Below are positions 45,664-54,163 of a stretch of DNA of 54,922 nucleotides, piece after piece. Position 1 is the first letter of the stretch. Every line of letters starts with the position of its first letter. This DNA comes from Thiohalocapsa sp. ML1 (GTDB lineage: Bacteria > Pseudomonadota > Gammaproteobacteria > Chromatiales > Chromatiaceae). The stretch spans positions 1 to 54,922 of the forward strand of contig NZ_JABX01000040.1 of NCBI RefSeq assembly GCF_001469165.1, in the 5' to 3' direction. The position numbers and the translations under genes were made by a program. A model generated the notes under the pieces. That model searched no databases. It was not told the origin of the DNA and saw only the letters and a program-made list of their open reading frames with translations.

Positions 45664-46092
45664 GGCCTCGATCATCGTGCCGGCCACATCGCCTGCCGCA
45701 CGCAAGCGGTTCGCACAGCGGACACTACTGCGCTGGGATCGCCGGCTTTCCAGCCGGCTCGCCGCCAGCGCGGCTCGATGCCGCGTCGGCGGCGTCCTGG
45801 CCGATCAGAGAGCACATGCGCGCTCGTCCGGCCGGCCGCGCGGCATGGGCAACCGCCCGGCTCCCGCGCCGCAGATCGCGCGCCGGGGGCATCGAGCCCC
45901 CGGCACGCGAAGCCGGCTGAAAGCCGGCGCTCCCAGTCGGCGCCGGCGCGGTCTCGAGCCCGCTTGTCGGGCATACCTCAGTTTGAGAGTTTGCAGATGA
46001 GTCAAGTGTACGACCACACCTGGGGGAAGGGCCGAGGGCCGAGGGCCGCGGGCCGAGGGAGCCATCCTCGGCCCTCGGCCCTACAGCCGCCG
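45664..46092. mobile_element. Second, 3'-truncated copy of the 528 bp element
   Basis: Starts with the same GGCCTCGATCATC end and follows the copy at 8546-9073 almost base for base through its GGGCCGA hairpin (46028-46084), then diverges after CAGCCGCCG into GGCAAGAAACGGGG sequence. It has one, not two, copies of the 45 bp internal unit and lacks the right terminal repeat. It abuts a B-type repeat unit on the left, so either it inserted there or the two are parts of a larger composite. Confidence 0.75.
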
Positions 46093-46132
46093 GGCAAGAA
46101 ACGGGGACATGGCAAGAAACGGGGACAGACCA
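46093..46132. repeat. GGGGACAGACC array, left part
   Basis: Short GCAAGAAACGGGGACA units lead up to the first MITE; the array resumes after it (46330-46540) with AAGAAACGGGGACAG copies, CCACGTTTTTCACA and CGAATAAGGGGTCAG. The motif is common in gammaproteobacterial intergenic DNA. Confidence 0.65.
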
Positions 46133-46329
46133 GAATGGCGCTAACTTAAGCCGCTTGTCCATACCAATCAGATATTTGCGGGGCAGGAAACTCGATCGGG
46201 AAACCGCCCTCGGCGCCGTTTCCGCCCGACTCCTCTCCCTGAGCGCCCTACAATCTCGCGGTTTCGCGACGCGGGATGGGCATAAGTTACTGATTCTTAG
46301 AAAGTCGGCTCTTTAAGTTAGCGCCATTC
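46133..46329. mobile_element. 197 bp MITE, copy 1, with 11 bp flanking duplication
   Basis: Ends are perfect inverted repeats of 17 bp, GAATGGCGCTAACTTAA. Direct repeats GGGACAGACCA flank it (46122-46132 and 46330-46340). There is no coding capacity. The interior has TACCAATCAGAT, GCGGGGCAGGAAACTC and a CTCGCGGTTTCGCGACG hairpin-like segment. Target duplications of 10-13 bp are known for IS4-type transposases, but the parental family is not identified here. Confidence 0.8.
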
Positions 46330-46542
46330 GGGACAGACCACGTTTTTCACACATGGCAAGAAACGGGGACAGACCAGGCAAGAAACGGGGACGGCAAGAA
46401 ACGGGGACACGGCAAGAAACGGGGACAGACCACGTTTTTCACACAAGAAACGCGGCAAGAAACGGGGACAGACCACGTTTTTCACAGACCAAGCTCGCCA
46501 GTAACGAGAAAGGGGTCTAATAACGAATAAGGGGTCAGAGAC

Positions 46543-46738
46543 GAATGGCGCTAACTTAAGCCGTTTGCCTATACCAATCAGATACTTGCGGGGCAGGAAA
46601 CTCTAGCGTCAGACCGCCCCCGGCGCCGTATTTGCCCGATTCCACCACCTGAGCGTCCTGCGATCTCGCGGTTTCGCGACGCAGGACGGCCCTAAGGTAC
46701 TGATTCTGAAAAAGTTAGCTGTCAAGTTAGCGCCATTC
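46543..46738. mobile_element. 196 bp MITE, copy 2, with 11 bp flanking duplication
   Basis: Same family as 46133-46329: ends GAATGGCGCTAACTT inverted (15 bp perfect), same interior order of motifs, with scattered substitutions. It is flanked by GGGTCAGAGAC (46532-46542) and GGGTCAGAGCC (46739-46749), 10 of 11 identical. The two copies differ from each other, so they were not made by a recent local duplication. Confidence 0.8.
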
Positions 46739-46954
46739 GGGTCAGAGCCCTTTTAACCGGGAGACCCCATCCGTGCGGCCCAAATCAGCATGCCCTGTCC
46801 TCCGTCCTCGCCTCACCGCACCAGGGCGCAGAGCGCCCGCAAACGCGCGACATCGTTGAAGCGGTGTCGCGAGCGGGCCTCGATAAGAATCAAATATGTC
46901 GGGCGGAAGATCTCAATCTGGAACGTTCTGAGTGATGCGCCCCTGGCCACGGCC
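46739..46954. repeat. B-type repeat unit upstream of sbcB 3' end
   Basis: Full unit (46739-46885) with CAGAGCCCTTTTAACCGG, GCGCAGAGCGCCCGC and the CGACATCG...GGTGTCGCGAGCGGGCCTCGAT tail. The last 70 bp before the sbcB stop show nothing clear. Confidence 0.7.
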
Positions 46955-48430
46955 TCAAAGGCCGGCGTCCATTACCCGCTCGCCCCACGCGCCAAGCGCC
47001 GTCAACAACCGCAGGCGCTCTGGATCGCCCGCGTGCTCGGCGGCGAGCTCGGTGAGGCGGGCCTCGAAGGCGTCGACGGTGAGGGAGGCGCCGCGCTCGG
47101 GGTCCGTCAGGCGCTCGAAGCGCCAGGCGTCCCAGTCCTCGCGCTCGGCCTCGGTGAGGGTGTCGGGCCAGTTGCGGGCGCGCATGCGAAAGAGCAGCGT
47201 CGGCAGCCGGGCGTCTTGGAAGCGCGGCTGCTCGGCGGCCAGCGCCTGGGGCGTGAGCCCGTGCAGCCGGGCCATGGTGCGGATGTCAGCATCGGTGAAG
47301 AAGCCGCCGCCGTAGAGCATGCGCTCGGGGTCCGGCGGGGCACCGCCCGCTTCGGGCTCGCGGCGGTGCACGTCGCGGACTTTGGCGGCGATGGCCGCAC
47401 CATGGTGGCGGACGAAGGCGGCGCGCTCTACCACCCGGGCCGGGTCGATGGACCAGCGTTCGGCGGCCGTCGGTGTCAGCGTCTTCAGCGGGGCCAGCAT
47501 GGGCACGGCGTTGGTCTTGAGGCCTTTGAGCGGGATGCGCTCCACGCCCTCGGGCAGGTCTTGGCTGGCGACGAACACGCGCGCACGGATGTCCTCTGCG
47601 GGCAGGTCGAGCAGCACCGCCGGGTCCGCGCGCAGGTCGAAGCACCAGCGCTGCTTGGGGTTGTCCTCGGCGGTGCCGACGATGGCCACGGGGGCGATAC
47701 AGCCCTGCGCCGCCGGGAAGCGCTGCGAGACGTGCAGCAATGGCTCGCCGCGGTCGATGAGGTTCTCGACCGTTTGGCGCGAGCGCAGCGTCAGTGCGTA
47801 CTGAAAGAGCTTCGGCTGCGCGCGCCTCAGCAGGCGGGCCAGCGCGATGGTGGCGCGCACGTCCGCGAGGGCATCGTGGGCCGCGGCGTGCGGGATGCCG
47901 TTGGCGGCCGTCAGGTGCTCCAGGCGAAACGACGTGACGCCGGGCTCGCGCTCCGGCCACAGGATGCCGTCCGGGCGCAGTGCGTGGGCGAGGCGCAGCA
48001 CATTGATGAGGTCCCAGCGCGAATTGCCATTCTCGTAGGTGTGCGCGTAGGGCGGCAGCAGGTTGCGGTACAGGAGATACCGCGTGACCTCGTCGTCGAA
48101 GCGCAGGCTGTTGTAGCCGACGCCGCAGGTGCCGGGGGCCGCGAGCTGTTCGCGAATGGCGCGGGCAAATTCCGCCTCCGGCACCCCCTCACGCTCGGCG
48201 CGCTGCGGCGTAATGCCGGTGACCAGACAGGCGTCCGGCTGCGGCAGCAGGTCATCGGCGGGCCGCGCGAAGACGACCAGCGGCGCGCCGACCTCGTTGA
48301 GATCGGCGTCGGTGCGCAGTCCGGCGAATTGGCACGGCCGATCGAGGCCGGGGCTGCTGCCCCAGGTCTCGTAATCGTGCCAATAGAAGCTGGCGGGCAA
48401 GGTGCTGGCGGGCAAGGTGCTGGCGGGCAA
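46955..48430 (-). CDS. sbcB: Exodeoxyribonuclease I
   Basis: ExoI digests single-stranded DNA 3' to 5' in recombination and mismatch repair. FYWHDYETWGSSPGLDRPCQ holds the first catalytic acids (D-x-E); GYNSLRFDDEVTRYLLYRNL, ENGNSRWDLINVLRLAHALRP and AAAHDALADVRATIALARLL are ExoII, central and ExoIII motifs of the DnaQ-fold; the SH3-like and C-terminal helical domains follow (PIDPARVVERAAF-like). No ATG precedes the domain; three in-frame TTG codons (48430, 48415, 48400) lie in a 15 bp tandem repeat (ACCTTGCCCGCCAGC, three copies) just upstream. I use the first, giving 491 residues against about 475 in E. coli. Confidence 0.92.
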   Translation of the reverse strand: MPASTLPASTLPASFYWHDYETWGSSPGLDRPCQFAGLRTDADLNEVGAPLVVFARPADDLLPQPDACLVTGITPQRAEREGVPEAEFARAIREQLAAPGTCGVGYNSLRFDDEVTRYLLYRNLLPPYAHTYENGNSRWDLINVLRLAHALRPDGILWPEREPGVTSFRLEHLTAANGIPHAAAHDALADVRATIALARLLRRAQPKLFQYALTLRSRQTVENLIDRGEPLLHVSQRFPAAQGCIAPVAIVGTAEDNPKQRWCFDLRADPAVLLDLPAEDIRARVFVASQDLPEGVERIPLKGLKTNAVPMLAPLKTLTPTAAERWSIDPARVVERAAFVRHHGAAIAAKVRDVHRREPEAGGAPPDPERMLYGGGFFTDADIRTMARLHGLTPQALAAEQPRFQDARLPTLLFRMRARNWPDTLTEAEREDWDAWRFERLTDPERGASLTVDAFEARLTELAAEHAGDPERLRLLTALGAWGERVMDAGL

Positions 48431-48435
48431 GGTGT
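48391..48435. repeat. 15 bp tandem repeat at the sbcB start
   Basis: GCTGGCGGGCAAGGT is present three times. On the coding strand it encodes repeated TLPAS and provides the three candidate TTG start codons, so copy number would not shift the frame. Confidence 0.8.
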
Positions 48436-48491
48436 CTGTGCCGGGCGGGCGAAGCCGCGCTTCGGGCCGCGCGGCGCCGTCCGCCTGTCCG

Positions 48492-48836
48492 TCAGAGCTT
48501 TTCCTTGATGCGCGCGGCCTTGCCGCTGCGCCCGCGCAGGTAGTAGAGCTTGGCGCGGCGCACGTCGCCGCGGCGCTTGACCGCGATCTCGGCCACCGCC
48601 GGGCTGTAGGTCTGGAACACGCGCTCGACCCCCTCGCCATGGGACATCTTGCGCACGGTAAACGCGGAGTTGAGGCCGCGGTTGCGCTTGGCGATGCAGA
48701 CGCCTTCAAAGGCCTGCAGGCGCTCGCGCTCGCCCTCCTTGACCCGCACCTGCACCACGACGGTGTCGCCGGGGCCGAAGTCCGGCACCGTCTTGCCCAT
48801 CTGTTCCTGCTCGAGTTCTTCGATGATGTTGCTCAT
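48492..48836 (-). CDS. rplS: Ribosomal protein L19
   Basis: L19 (114 residues from ATG 48836, [20 protein letters not shown]) binds 23S rRNA at the subunit interface. [41 protein letters not shown] and [25 protein letters not shown] are canonical. It overlaps trmD by 4 bp (ATGA) as the last gene of the rpsP-rimM-trmD-rplS operon. Confidence 0.98.
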   Translation of the reverse strand: MSNIIEELEQEQMGKTVPDFGPGDTVVVQVRVKEGERERLQAFEGVCIAKRNRGLNSAFTVRKMSHGEGVERVFQTYSPAVAEIAVKRRGDVRRAKLYYLRGRSGKAARIKEKL

Positions 48837-49612
48837 GTCTCGTTCCGCTCCTGTTCTGCTGCGGTGCCGGCACGGCCCCGCATGAATTCGTCCAGCAATG
48901 CCCGGTCGTCCTCGCCGAGGCCCCGCGCGCGCAGCAGGTCCGGGCGGCGCTGCCAAGTGCGCACCAGGGCCTGCTGCCGCCGCCAGCGCGCAATGGCGGC
49001 ATGGTCACCGGAGAGCAGCACCGGCGGCACCGAGCGGCCGTCGATCAGCTCCGGTCGCGTGTAGTGCGGGCAGTCCAGCAGGCCGTCGCCGTGGGAGTCC
49101 TGCGCGGCCGAATCCGCGTGGCCGAGCGCCCCGGGCAAGAGCCGGATGACCGCGTCCATAACGACCATGGCCGCGAGCTCACCGCCGCTCAGCACATAGT
49201 CGCCAATGGACCATTCCTCGTCGACGTGCGCCTCCAGCAGGCGCTCGTCGACCCCTTCGTAACGCCCCGCCACCAGCACCCAGCCCGGGGCCGCGGCAAT
49301 GCGCTGCATGTCCGCCTGCGCGAGCCGCCGCCCCTGCGGGCTCAGGTACGCGACGCGGCTGTCATGGCCCGCCACGGCGGCGGCGTGCTTGGCGGCGGCG
49401 ATGGCCTCGCGCAGCGGCGCGACCTTCATCACCATGCCGGGGCCGCCGCCATAGGGCCGGTCGTCCACGGTGCGCTGTGCATCCGTCGCGAAGTCCCGCG
49501 GGTTCCAGGTCGTGAGGCTCGCGAGACCGCGCTTCAGCGCCCGGGCCACCACGCCTTCATCGCTGAGGATCCGAAACTGCTCCGGAAACAGGGTGACGAC
49601 GTCGAAGCGCAT
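48833..49612 (-). CDS. trmD: tRNA (guanine-N1)-methyltransferase
   Basis: TrmD (259 residues) methylates G37 of tRNAs with AdoMet and prevents frameshifting. [49 protein letters not shown] and the knot motif [21 protein letters not shown] are all present. Normal length; third gene of the operon. Confidence 0.98.
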   Translation of the reverse strand: MRFDVVTLFPEQFRILSDEGVVARALKRGLASLTTWNPRDFATDAQRTVDDRPYGGGPGMVMKVAPLREAIAAAKHAAAVAGHDSRVAYLSPQGRRLAQADMQRIAAAPGWVLVAGRYEGVDERLLEAHVDEEWSIGDYVLSGGELAAMVVMDAVIRLLPGALGHADSAAQDSHGDGLLDCPHYTRPELIDGRSVPPVLLSGDHAAIARWRRQQALVRTWQRRPDLLRARGLGEDDRALLDEFMRGRAGTAAEQERNET

Positions 49613-49684
49613 CTCGGCTCCCGGCGGCTTGCCGCCTCGTGCTGGCGAGCGCCGGCGTGGCCCGACACCGCGCCGCCGGCAGCG

Positions 49685-50236
49685 CTAGAAGTCCGGGTCC
49701 CAGTCCACGACGATGCGCCGCTGCGCGAAATCGATGTCCTGCACCACCTGACCCCAAAGGAAGGGCACCAGCCGCTCCCGCTCCCCGGCGACGACGATCA
49801 CATCGTTGGCCCCGGTGGCGAACAGGTGGCTCACGGTGCCAAGGGCGACGCCGTCCGGCGTCGCAACGGCAAGCCCTTCCAGGTCCGCCCAATAAAACTC
49901 ATCCGGCCGCGGCGGCGGCAACTGCCGGCGGCGGACGGCGATGATCTTGCCCGTCAGCGCGGCGGCGGCGTCGCGCTCATCGCAGCCGACGAGCCGCGCC
50001 ACCAGCGCCTTGCCTTGGCGCCGGCCTTCGGCGACCACCATCTCGACGTCGCCGACCAGCCAGGGCCGGTAGCGCAGAATGTTCTCCGGCGGCTCGGTGT
50101 CCGAACCGATGCGGACCCAGCCGCGCACGCCGTGCGGCCCACCGATGCGGCCAAGCTCGATGCGCCGGTCGGCTTGGCCGCCTGCATCAGGCCCCAGCGC
50201 CGCATCCGCCGCCGGGCTGGATTGCTCCGTGGCCAC
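49685..50236 (-). CDS. rimM: Ribosome maturation factor RimM
   Basis: RimM (183 residues) assists 30S head assembly through S19. Starts at GTG 50236. LGRIGGPHGVRGWVRIGSDTEPPENILRY is the N-terminal barrel; EFYWADLEGLAV and IVVAGERERLVPFL with IDFAQRRIVVDWDPDF form the PRC-barrel. Position between rpsP and trmD is standard. Confidence 0.96.
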   Translation of the reverse strand: MATEQSSPAADAALGPDAGGQADRRIELGRIGGPHGVRGWVRIGSDTEPPENILRYRPWLVGDVEMVVAEGRRQGKALVARLVGCDERDAAAALTGKIIAVRRRQLPPPRPDEFYWADLEGLAVATPDGVALGTVSHLFATGANDVIVVAGERERLVPFLWGQVVQDIDFAQRRIVVDWDPDF

Positions 50237-50270
50237 GCCGCGGAGTCCTAGGCCGCTTGCCGTTGGGGCG

Positions 50271-50540
50271 TCAAGCCTCCAGCGGCGACGCTGCGGCCTG
50301 CTTGGCGGCCTCTTTCAGCAGCTTCGCGACGCGCTCGGTGGGCTGGGCACCCTGGCTCAGCCAGTGCTCGGCGCGGGCGCGGTCGACGCGCAGGCGCTCG
50401 GATGAACCGCGGGCGCAGGGGTCGAAGAAGCCGATGCGCTCGATGCTGCGACCGTCGCGGGAGCGGCGGATGTCCGCCACGACGATTTGATAAAACGGCT
50501 GCTTCTTGGCGCCGCCGCGGGAAAGACGAATCTTGACCAT
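50271..50540 (-). CDS. rpsP: Ribosomal protein S16
   Basis: S16 (89 residues from ATG 50540). [40 protein letters not shown] and [19 protein letters not shown] are canonical. First gene of the operon; an upstream open extension has no family similarity. The region 50541-50802 upstream shows no further gene. Confidence 0.98.
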   Translation of the reverse strand: MVKIRLSRGGAKKQPFYQIVVADIRRSRDGRSIERIGFFDPCARGSSERLRVDRARAEHWLSQGAQPTERVAKLLKEAAKQAAASPLEA

Positions 50541-50802
50541 CTGAGGTTCCGGGTTCCGTGATGAGGGCTGTTCGGCTGCGGTTTTGTCCGCTTGGAGCGC
50601 TTCGCCTAGGCCGGCTTGGGAAGCGGGACGGGCAGCGGTGCGACACCGCCCCGACCGGGCTTGGCCTGGCGCAGGAAAACCCGCAATCATACACGAACAT
50701 CCGGAAACTGGAAGGGCCAATGAAGGCATTCGCGACCGATCCGATCTCCGGCCCCGTCGGCCACGCGCCATATCCGTCGCCGGGCGCGGCGAGCGGGTGC
50801 AG

Positions 50803-51750
50803 TCAAGCCGCCTCTTCCGTCACGAGCGGCGGCGGGAACCAGGTGGCGGCGATCTCACTGTGCAGATTGGCGATGCCGAGCTGGACGTCGTCTACAAAGT
50901 CATGCAGCTCGAACTGGCTCAGTGCCGGCAGGTCCGCGTGGTCCAGCAGCCGCGCGATGCGCCCCATCTCGCGCAGCGAGGACTCGTTGCGAGGCAGCCG
51001 CTCCAGACCGCTGCGGGCGTGCTCCATGCACCAGCGCACGGAGCGCGGGAACAGCGGGCTCTTGAAGATGAAGCGCAGCACCGGACCGCGCTGCACGCGG
51101 ATCTGCTCGCTGCGCCGGTACATCTGGTAGGCCGTCATGGACTTGAGCACGCTGACCCACTGGATGTTGTCGTAGGGCCGGCCGCCGTCGGCGTCCGGCA
51201 GCAGGTTGGCGGACTGCACGTCGGCGATGCGCGTGGTCATGTCCGCGCGCTCCAGGTAGCGACCCAGGCGCAGAAACTCAAAGCCCTGGTCGTGCAGCAT
51301 GGTCCCGTCCAGGAGCCCGGCGAGGGTCTGGCAGCGCAGCACCAGCTCGCGCAGGTAGGGGTGGCGGCCGGTCTTGGCCAGGCCCTTCGTGAGCTCGCCG
51401 GACGCGAACAGGTGCAGGCCGTTGATCTGCTCCCAGAACTCCCGCGGCACGATGTCGCGGATGGTGCGGCAGTTCTCCCGCGCCGCCGCCAGCGCGGTGA
51501 TGATGCTGCCGGAATGGCGCTCGTCGCCGAGCAGGAAGCGCACCACTTGGCGCTCGCCGTAGTCCTTGTAGTGCTCCTCGAACAGCGTGTTCGCGCCGGT
51601 GATGTCCACCAGCGGCCGCCAGCCCGGCGCGACGCCCTTCGGCAGGTCCAGCAGCAGGTTGGCGTTGACGGTGACGATGCGCGCGGTGTTCTCGGCCCGC
51701 TCCACATAGCGGGCCAGCCAGTAGAGGTTCTCGGCGACTCGGGAGAGCAT
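50803..51750 (-). CDS. Alpha-E domain protein (DUF403)
   Basis: The 315-residue all-helical protein begins [20 protein letters not shown], the diagnostic alpha-E opening, and contains [18 protein letters not shown] and [19 protein letters not shown]. Alpha-E genes nearly always accompany circularly permuted ATP-grasp genes and often a transglutaminase-like protease; the group is proposed to make or modify peptides, but the product is unknown. Here the ATP-grasp gene is upstream on the same strand, 177 bp away with a dispersed hairpin repeat between them. No transglutaminase gene is visible. Confidence 0.92.
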   Translation of the reverse strand: MLSRVAENLYWLARYVERAENTARIVTVNANLLLDLPKGVAPGWRPLVDITGANTLFEEHYKDYGERQVVRFLLGDERHSGSIITALAAARENCRTIRDIVPREFWEQINGLHLFASGELTKGLAKTGRHPYLRELVLRCQTLAGLLDGTMLHDQGFEFLRLGRYLERADMTTRIADVQSANLLPDADGGRPYDNIQWVSVLKSMTAYQMYRRSEQIRVQRGPVLRFIFKSPLFPRSVRWCMEHARSGLERLPRNESSLREMGRIARLLDHADLPALSQFELHDFVDDVQLGIANLHSEIAATWFPPPLVTEEAA

Positions 51751-51927
51751 TCGGGGCTCCTATGCGGATGTTTGATGAGGCGGCGACGTGTCAGACCGAG
51801 CGGGGCGTGAGCCGAAGGGCCGACGGGCCGAGGGCCAGGGTCGGAGGGCCGAGGCAGCGTCCTCGGCCCTCGGCCCTTGGCCCTCGGGGTTCGATGCCCG
51901 CCCTTGTCGGTCCGAGACCCCCTGTCG
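51751..51927. repeat. Heptamer hairpin between ATP-grasp and alpha-E genes
   Basis: Left arm with GGGCCGA/GGGCCAGG variants (51816-51856) and right arm CCTCGGCCCTCGGCCCTTGG (51861-51880). It splits a pair that is usually tightly linked and is the eleventh copy of the family in the window. Confidence 0.65.
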
Positions 51928-53433
51928 CTATCCCTGCGCCTGCGACTGCTGCGCCTGCGCCGCTTCCACCCGGGGCTGCTCGCCGGCACCCTCCGGGATA
52001 ATCCAGGTGTCCTTGCTGCCGCCGCCCTGGGAGGAGTTGACCACCAGCGAGCCCTTGCGCAGCGCCACCCGCGTGAGGCCGCCCATGGTGACGCTCTGCC
52101 GGTCCGCGGTCAGGATGAAGGGCCGCAGGTCCACGTGGCGCGGCTCCAGCGCGCGCTTGATCACCGTCGGCACCGTGGAGATGCCGAGCGTCGGCTGCCC
52201 GATGTAGTTGCGCGGGTCCTTCTTGATGAGCTGTACGAACCGGTTGCGCTCGGCCTGCGTCGCCGCCGGCCCGACGATCATGCCGTAGCCGCCGGACTCG
52301 TTGGCCGGCTTCACCACCAGCTCGGCGATGTGCTCGGTGACGTACGCCAGCGCATCGGGCTCCATGCAGCGGTAGGTGGGCACGTTCGGGATGATCGCGT
52401 CCTGATCCAAGTAGTACTTAATGATCTCGGGCACGAAGGCGTAGACCACCTTGTCGTCGGCGACGCCGGCGCCGGGGGCATTGGCCAGCGCGACGTTGCC
52501 GGCCTTCCAGGCCCGCAGCAGGCCCGGCACGCCGAGGATGGAGTCCGGGACAAAGGCCTCCGGGTCCAGGAACAGATCGTCGATGCGCCGATAGATCACA
52601 TCCACCCGTGCCGGTCCATCCACGGTGCGCATGTAGCAGCAGTCGTCGCTGTCCACGAACAGATCCCGGCCCTCCACCAGCTCCGCGCCCATCTGCTGCG
52701 CGAGGTAGGAGTGCTCGAAGTAGGCCGAGTTGTAGATGCCCGGCGTCAGCACGACCACCTCCGGGTACTCCGCGGGTCGCGGCGAGATGGCCGCCAACGT
52801 GTCGAACAACTGGCTCGGATAGTCGTCCACCGGCAGCGGCGCATAGTGCTCGAACAGCTCCGGCAGCACGCGCTTGGTGACCAGCCGGTTCTCCAGCATG
52901 TACGACACGCCGGAAGGCACGCGCAGGTTGTCCTCCAGCACGTACAGCGTGCCGTCGCGGTCGCGCACCAGGTCCGAGCCGCAGATGTGCGCCCAGATGC
53001 CGAGCGGCGGGTCCACACCGACGCACTGCGGACGGAAGTTGACGGACTTCGCCAGCACCTCCTGCGGGAACACCTTGTCCTTGATGATGCGCTGCTCGTG
53101 GTAGAGGTCGTCGATGAACAGGTTCAGCGCCTGCACGCGCTGCTTGAGGCCGGACTCGACGCGCCGCCACTCCGCCTCCGGGATCACGCGCGGGATCACG
53201 TCGAAGGGCCAGGCACGATCGATCATGCCGCCCTCCTCCGAGTACACCGTGAAGGTGATGCCCATCTCCTTGATGGACGCCTCCGCCGCCTCCTGGCGCG
53301 CCGCAAGCTCGTCCGGCCCCAACGCGTCGATATCCGCCGCCAGCGCCTCGCAGCCGGCCCGCGGCAAGGCGGGGCCGACCATCAGCTCGTCGTAAAAGCC
53401 TTCGCAGGAATACTCGCCCCAAGCTCGTTGCAT
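51928..53433 (-). CDS. Circularly permuted ATP-grasp protein (DUF404/DUF407)
   Basis: Start at ATG 53433 (MQRAWGEYSCEGFYDELMVG), 501 residues; earlier ATG at 53574 adds unrelated residues. Conserved segments are EEGGMIDRAWPFDVIPRVIP, VFPQEVLAKSVNFRPQCVGV, YVLEDNLRVPSGVSYMLENR and the C-terminal ATP-binding part NESGGYGMIVGPAA with RPFILTADRQSVTMGGLTRVA and SSQGGGSKDTW. ATP-grasp enzymes form amide bonds via acyl phosphates; this class probably acts on a peptide with the alpha-E protein. Substrate unknown. Confidence 0.93.
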   Translation of the reverse strand: MQRAWGEYSCEGFYDELMVGPALPRAGCEALAADIDALGPDELAARQEAAEASIKEMGITFTVYSEEGGMIDRAWPFDVIPRVIPEAEWRRVESGLKQRVQALNLFIDDLYHEQRIIKDKVFPQEVLAKSVNFRPQCVGVDPPLGIWAHICGSDLVRDRDGTLYVLEDNLRVPSGVSYMLENRLVTKRVLPELFEHYAPLPVDDYPSQLFDTLAAISPRPAEYPEVVVLTPGIYNSAYFEHSYLAQQMGAELVEGRDLFVDSDDCCYMRTVDGPARVDVIYRRIDDLFLDPEAFVPDSILGVPGLLRAWKAGNVALANAPGAGVADDKVVYAFVPEIIKYYLDQDAIIPNVPTYRCMEPDALAYVTEHIAELVVKPANESGGYGMIVGPAATQAERNRFVQLIKKDPRNYIGQPTLGISTVPTVIKRALEPRHVDLRPFILTADRQSVTMGGLTRVALRKGSLVVNSSQGGGSKDTWIIPEGAGEQPRVEAAQAQQSQAQG

Positions 53434-54163
53434 CTTTGACAGCCGCCCGTTTGCTGATTGCCTCGCCAAGGTCCGCGACGCCCCGCCCTGCCCCACCCCG
53501 ACAGCGCCGGTGGGGCGGCCGGCAGCCGAGTCGCGCCGTCGGGCATTGTGCAGCCCGAGCACGGCATTGCTCAATTGCTAACTTGCGCTGGCGGGCGGCC
53601 GGCGCGCCATCCTGAGGTCCGCGGCCGACGAAAAACCCGGCGGTTGCGGATTATCAAGTACCCACACGCGCCTCGGTGCTAATTTGGCCCGCGGAACCAT
53701 CCACTCCTCCTTTCGCCGCGCCGGCTTGCCGGGGCGGCGTTTCTTTTTGGCGCTCGGCGCAGCCAGGCCCTGCAACCTGCTCGCGAGCCCGACGCCGCCG
53801 ACCCGCCACGGCCCGGCCGCGCAGTCCGCGCCCGCCCGGCCTCTCGCTGGCCCCAGCGAACCGTTCGTCCGAAGTACGGCGCACCGCAGGTAAAAACCCC
53901 TGAGCCAAACTCCGTGATACCCCCATGCCTTGCTATAGTTAGTGCCTGACCGAGAAAGCGCTTTATCTCATCGTTACAAGGGTTTAGAATCTGGCCCCAT
54001 GGTCGAAGCGGCGGGGCTGCCCGGCGCCGTCATGGCGAGCTGTGCGGCACGGCGGCTCGCAACTTGTTGATTTTAGGGCGCGTCGAATTGCGGTCGGGTG
54101 TTCATTCGACATCCACTACGCAACCGGCGGAATATGGACGCATAAACTTCGTCATTCAATCTT
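53434..54163. other. Intergenic region with an orphan terminator and probable IS end
   Basis: No protein gene is seen in 730 bp. A terminator-like stem-loop lies at 53714-53749. TATAGT (53935-53940) followed by GCCTGACCGAGAAAGCG (53944-53960) may mark the left end of the transposon whose gene starts at 54164; no inverted partner is available because the element is cut by the window edge. Confidence 0.45.
53714..53749 (+). terminator. Rho-independent terminator with no + strand gene upstream
   Basis: The stem pairs CGCCGC-GCCGGC with GCCGGG-GGCGGCG (one internal mismatch, tiny loop) and is followed by TTTCTTTTT. The only gene upstream within 300 bp is on the other strand, so it may end a small RNA. 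Confidence 0.6.

Noticed and set aside
43427-46740. CRISPR array in the GGGGACAGACC / ATAAGGGGTCAG repeats
   Set aside because: Repeats have no regular spacers, vary in length and there are no cas genes.
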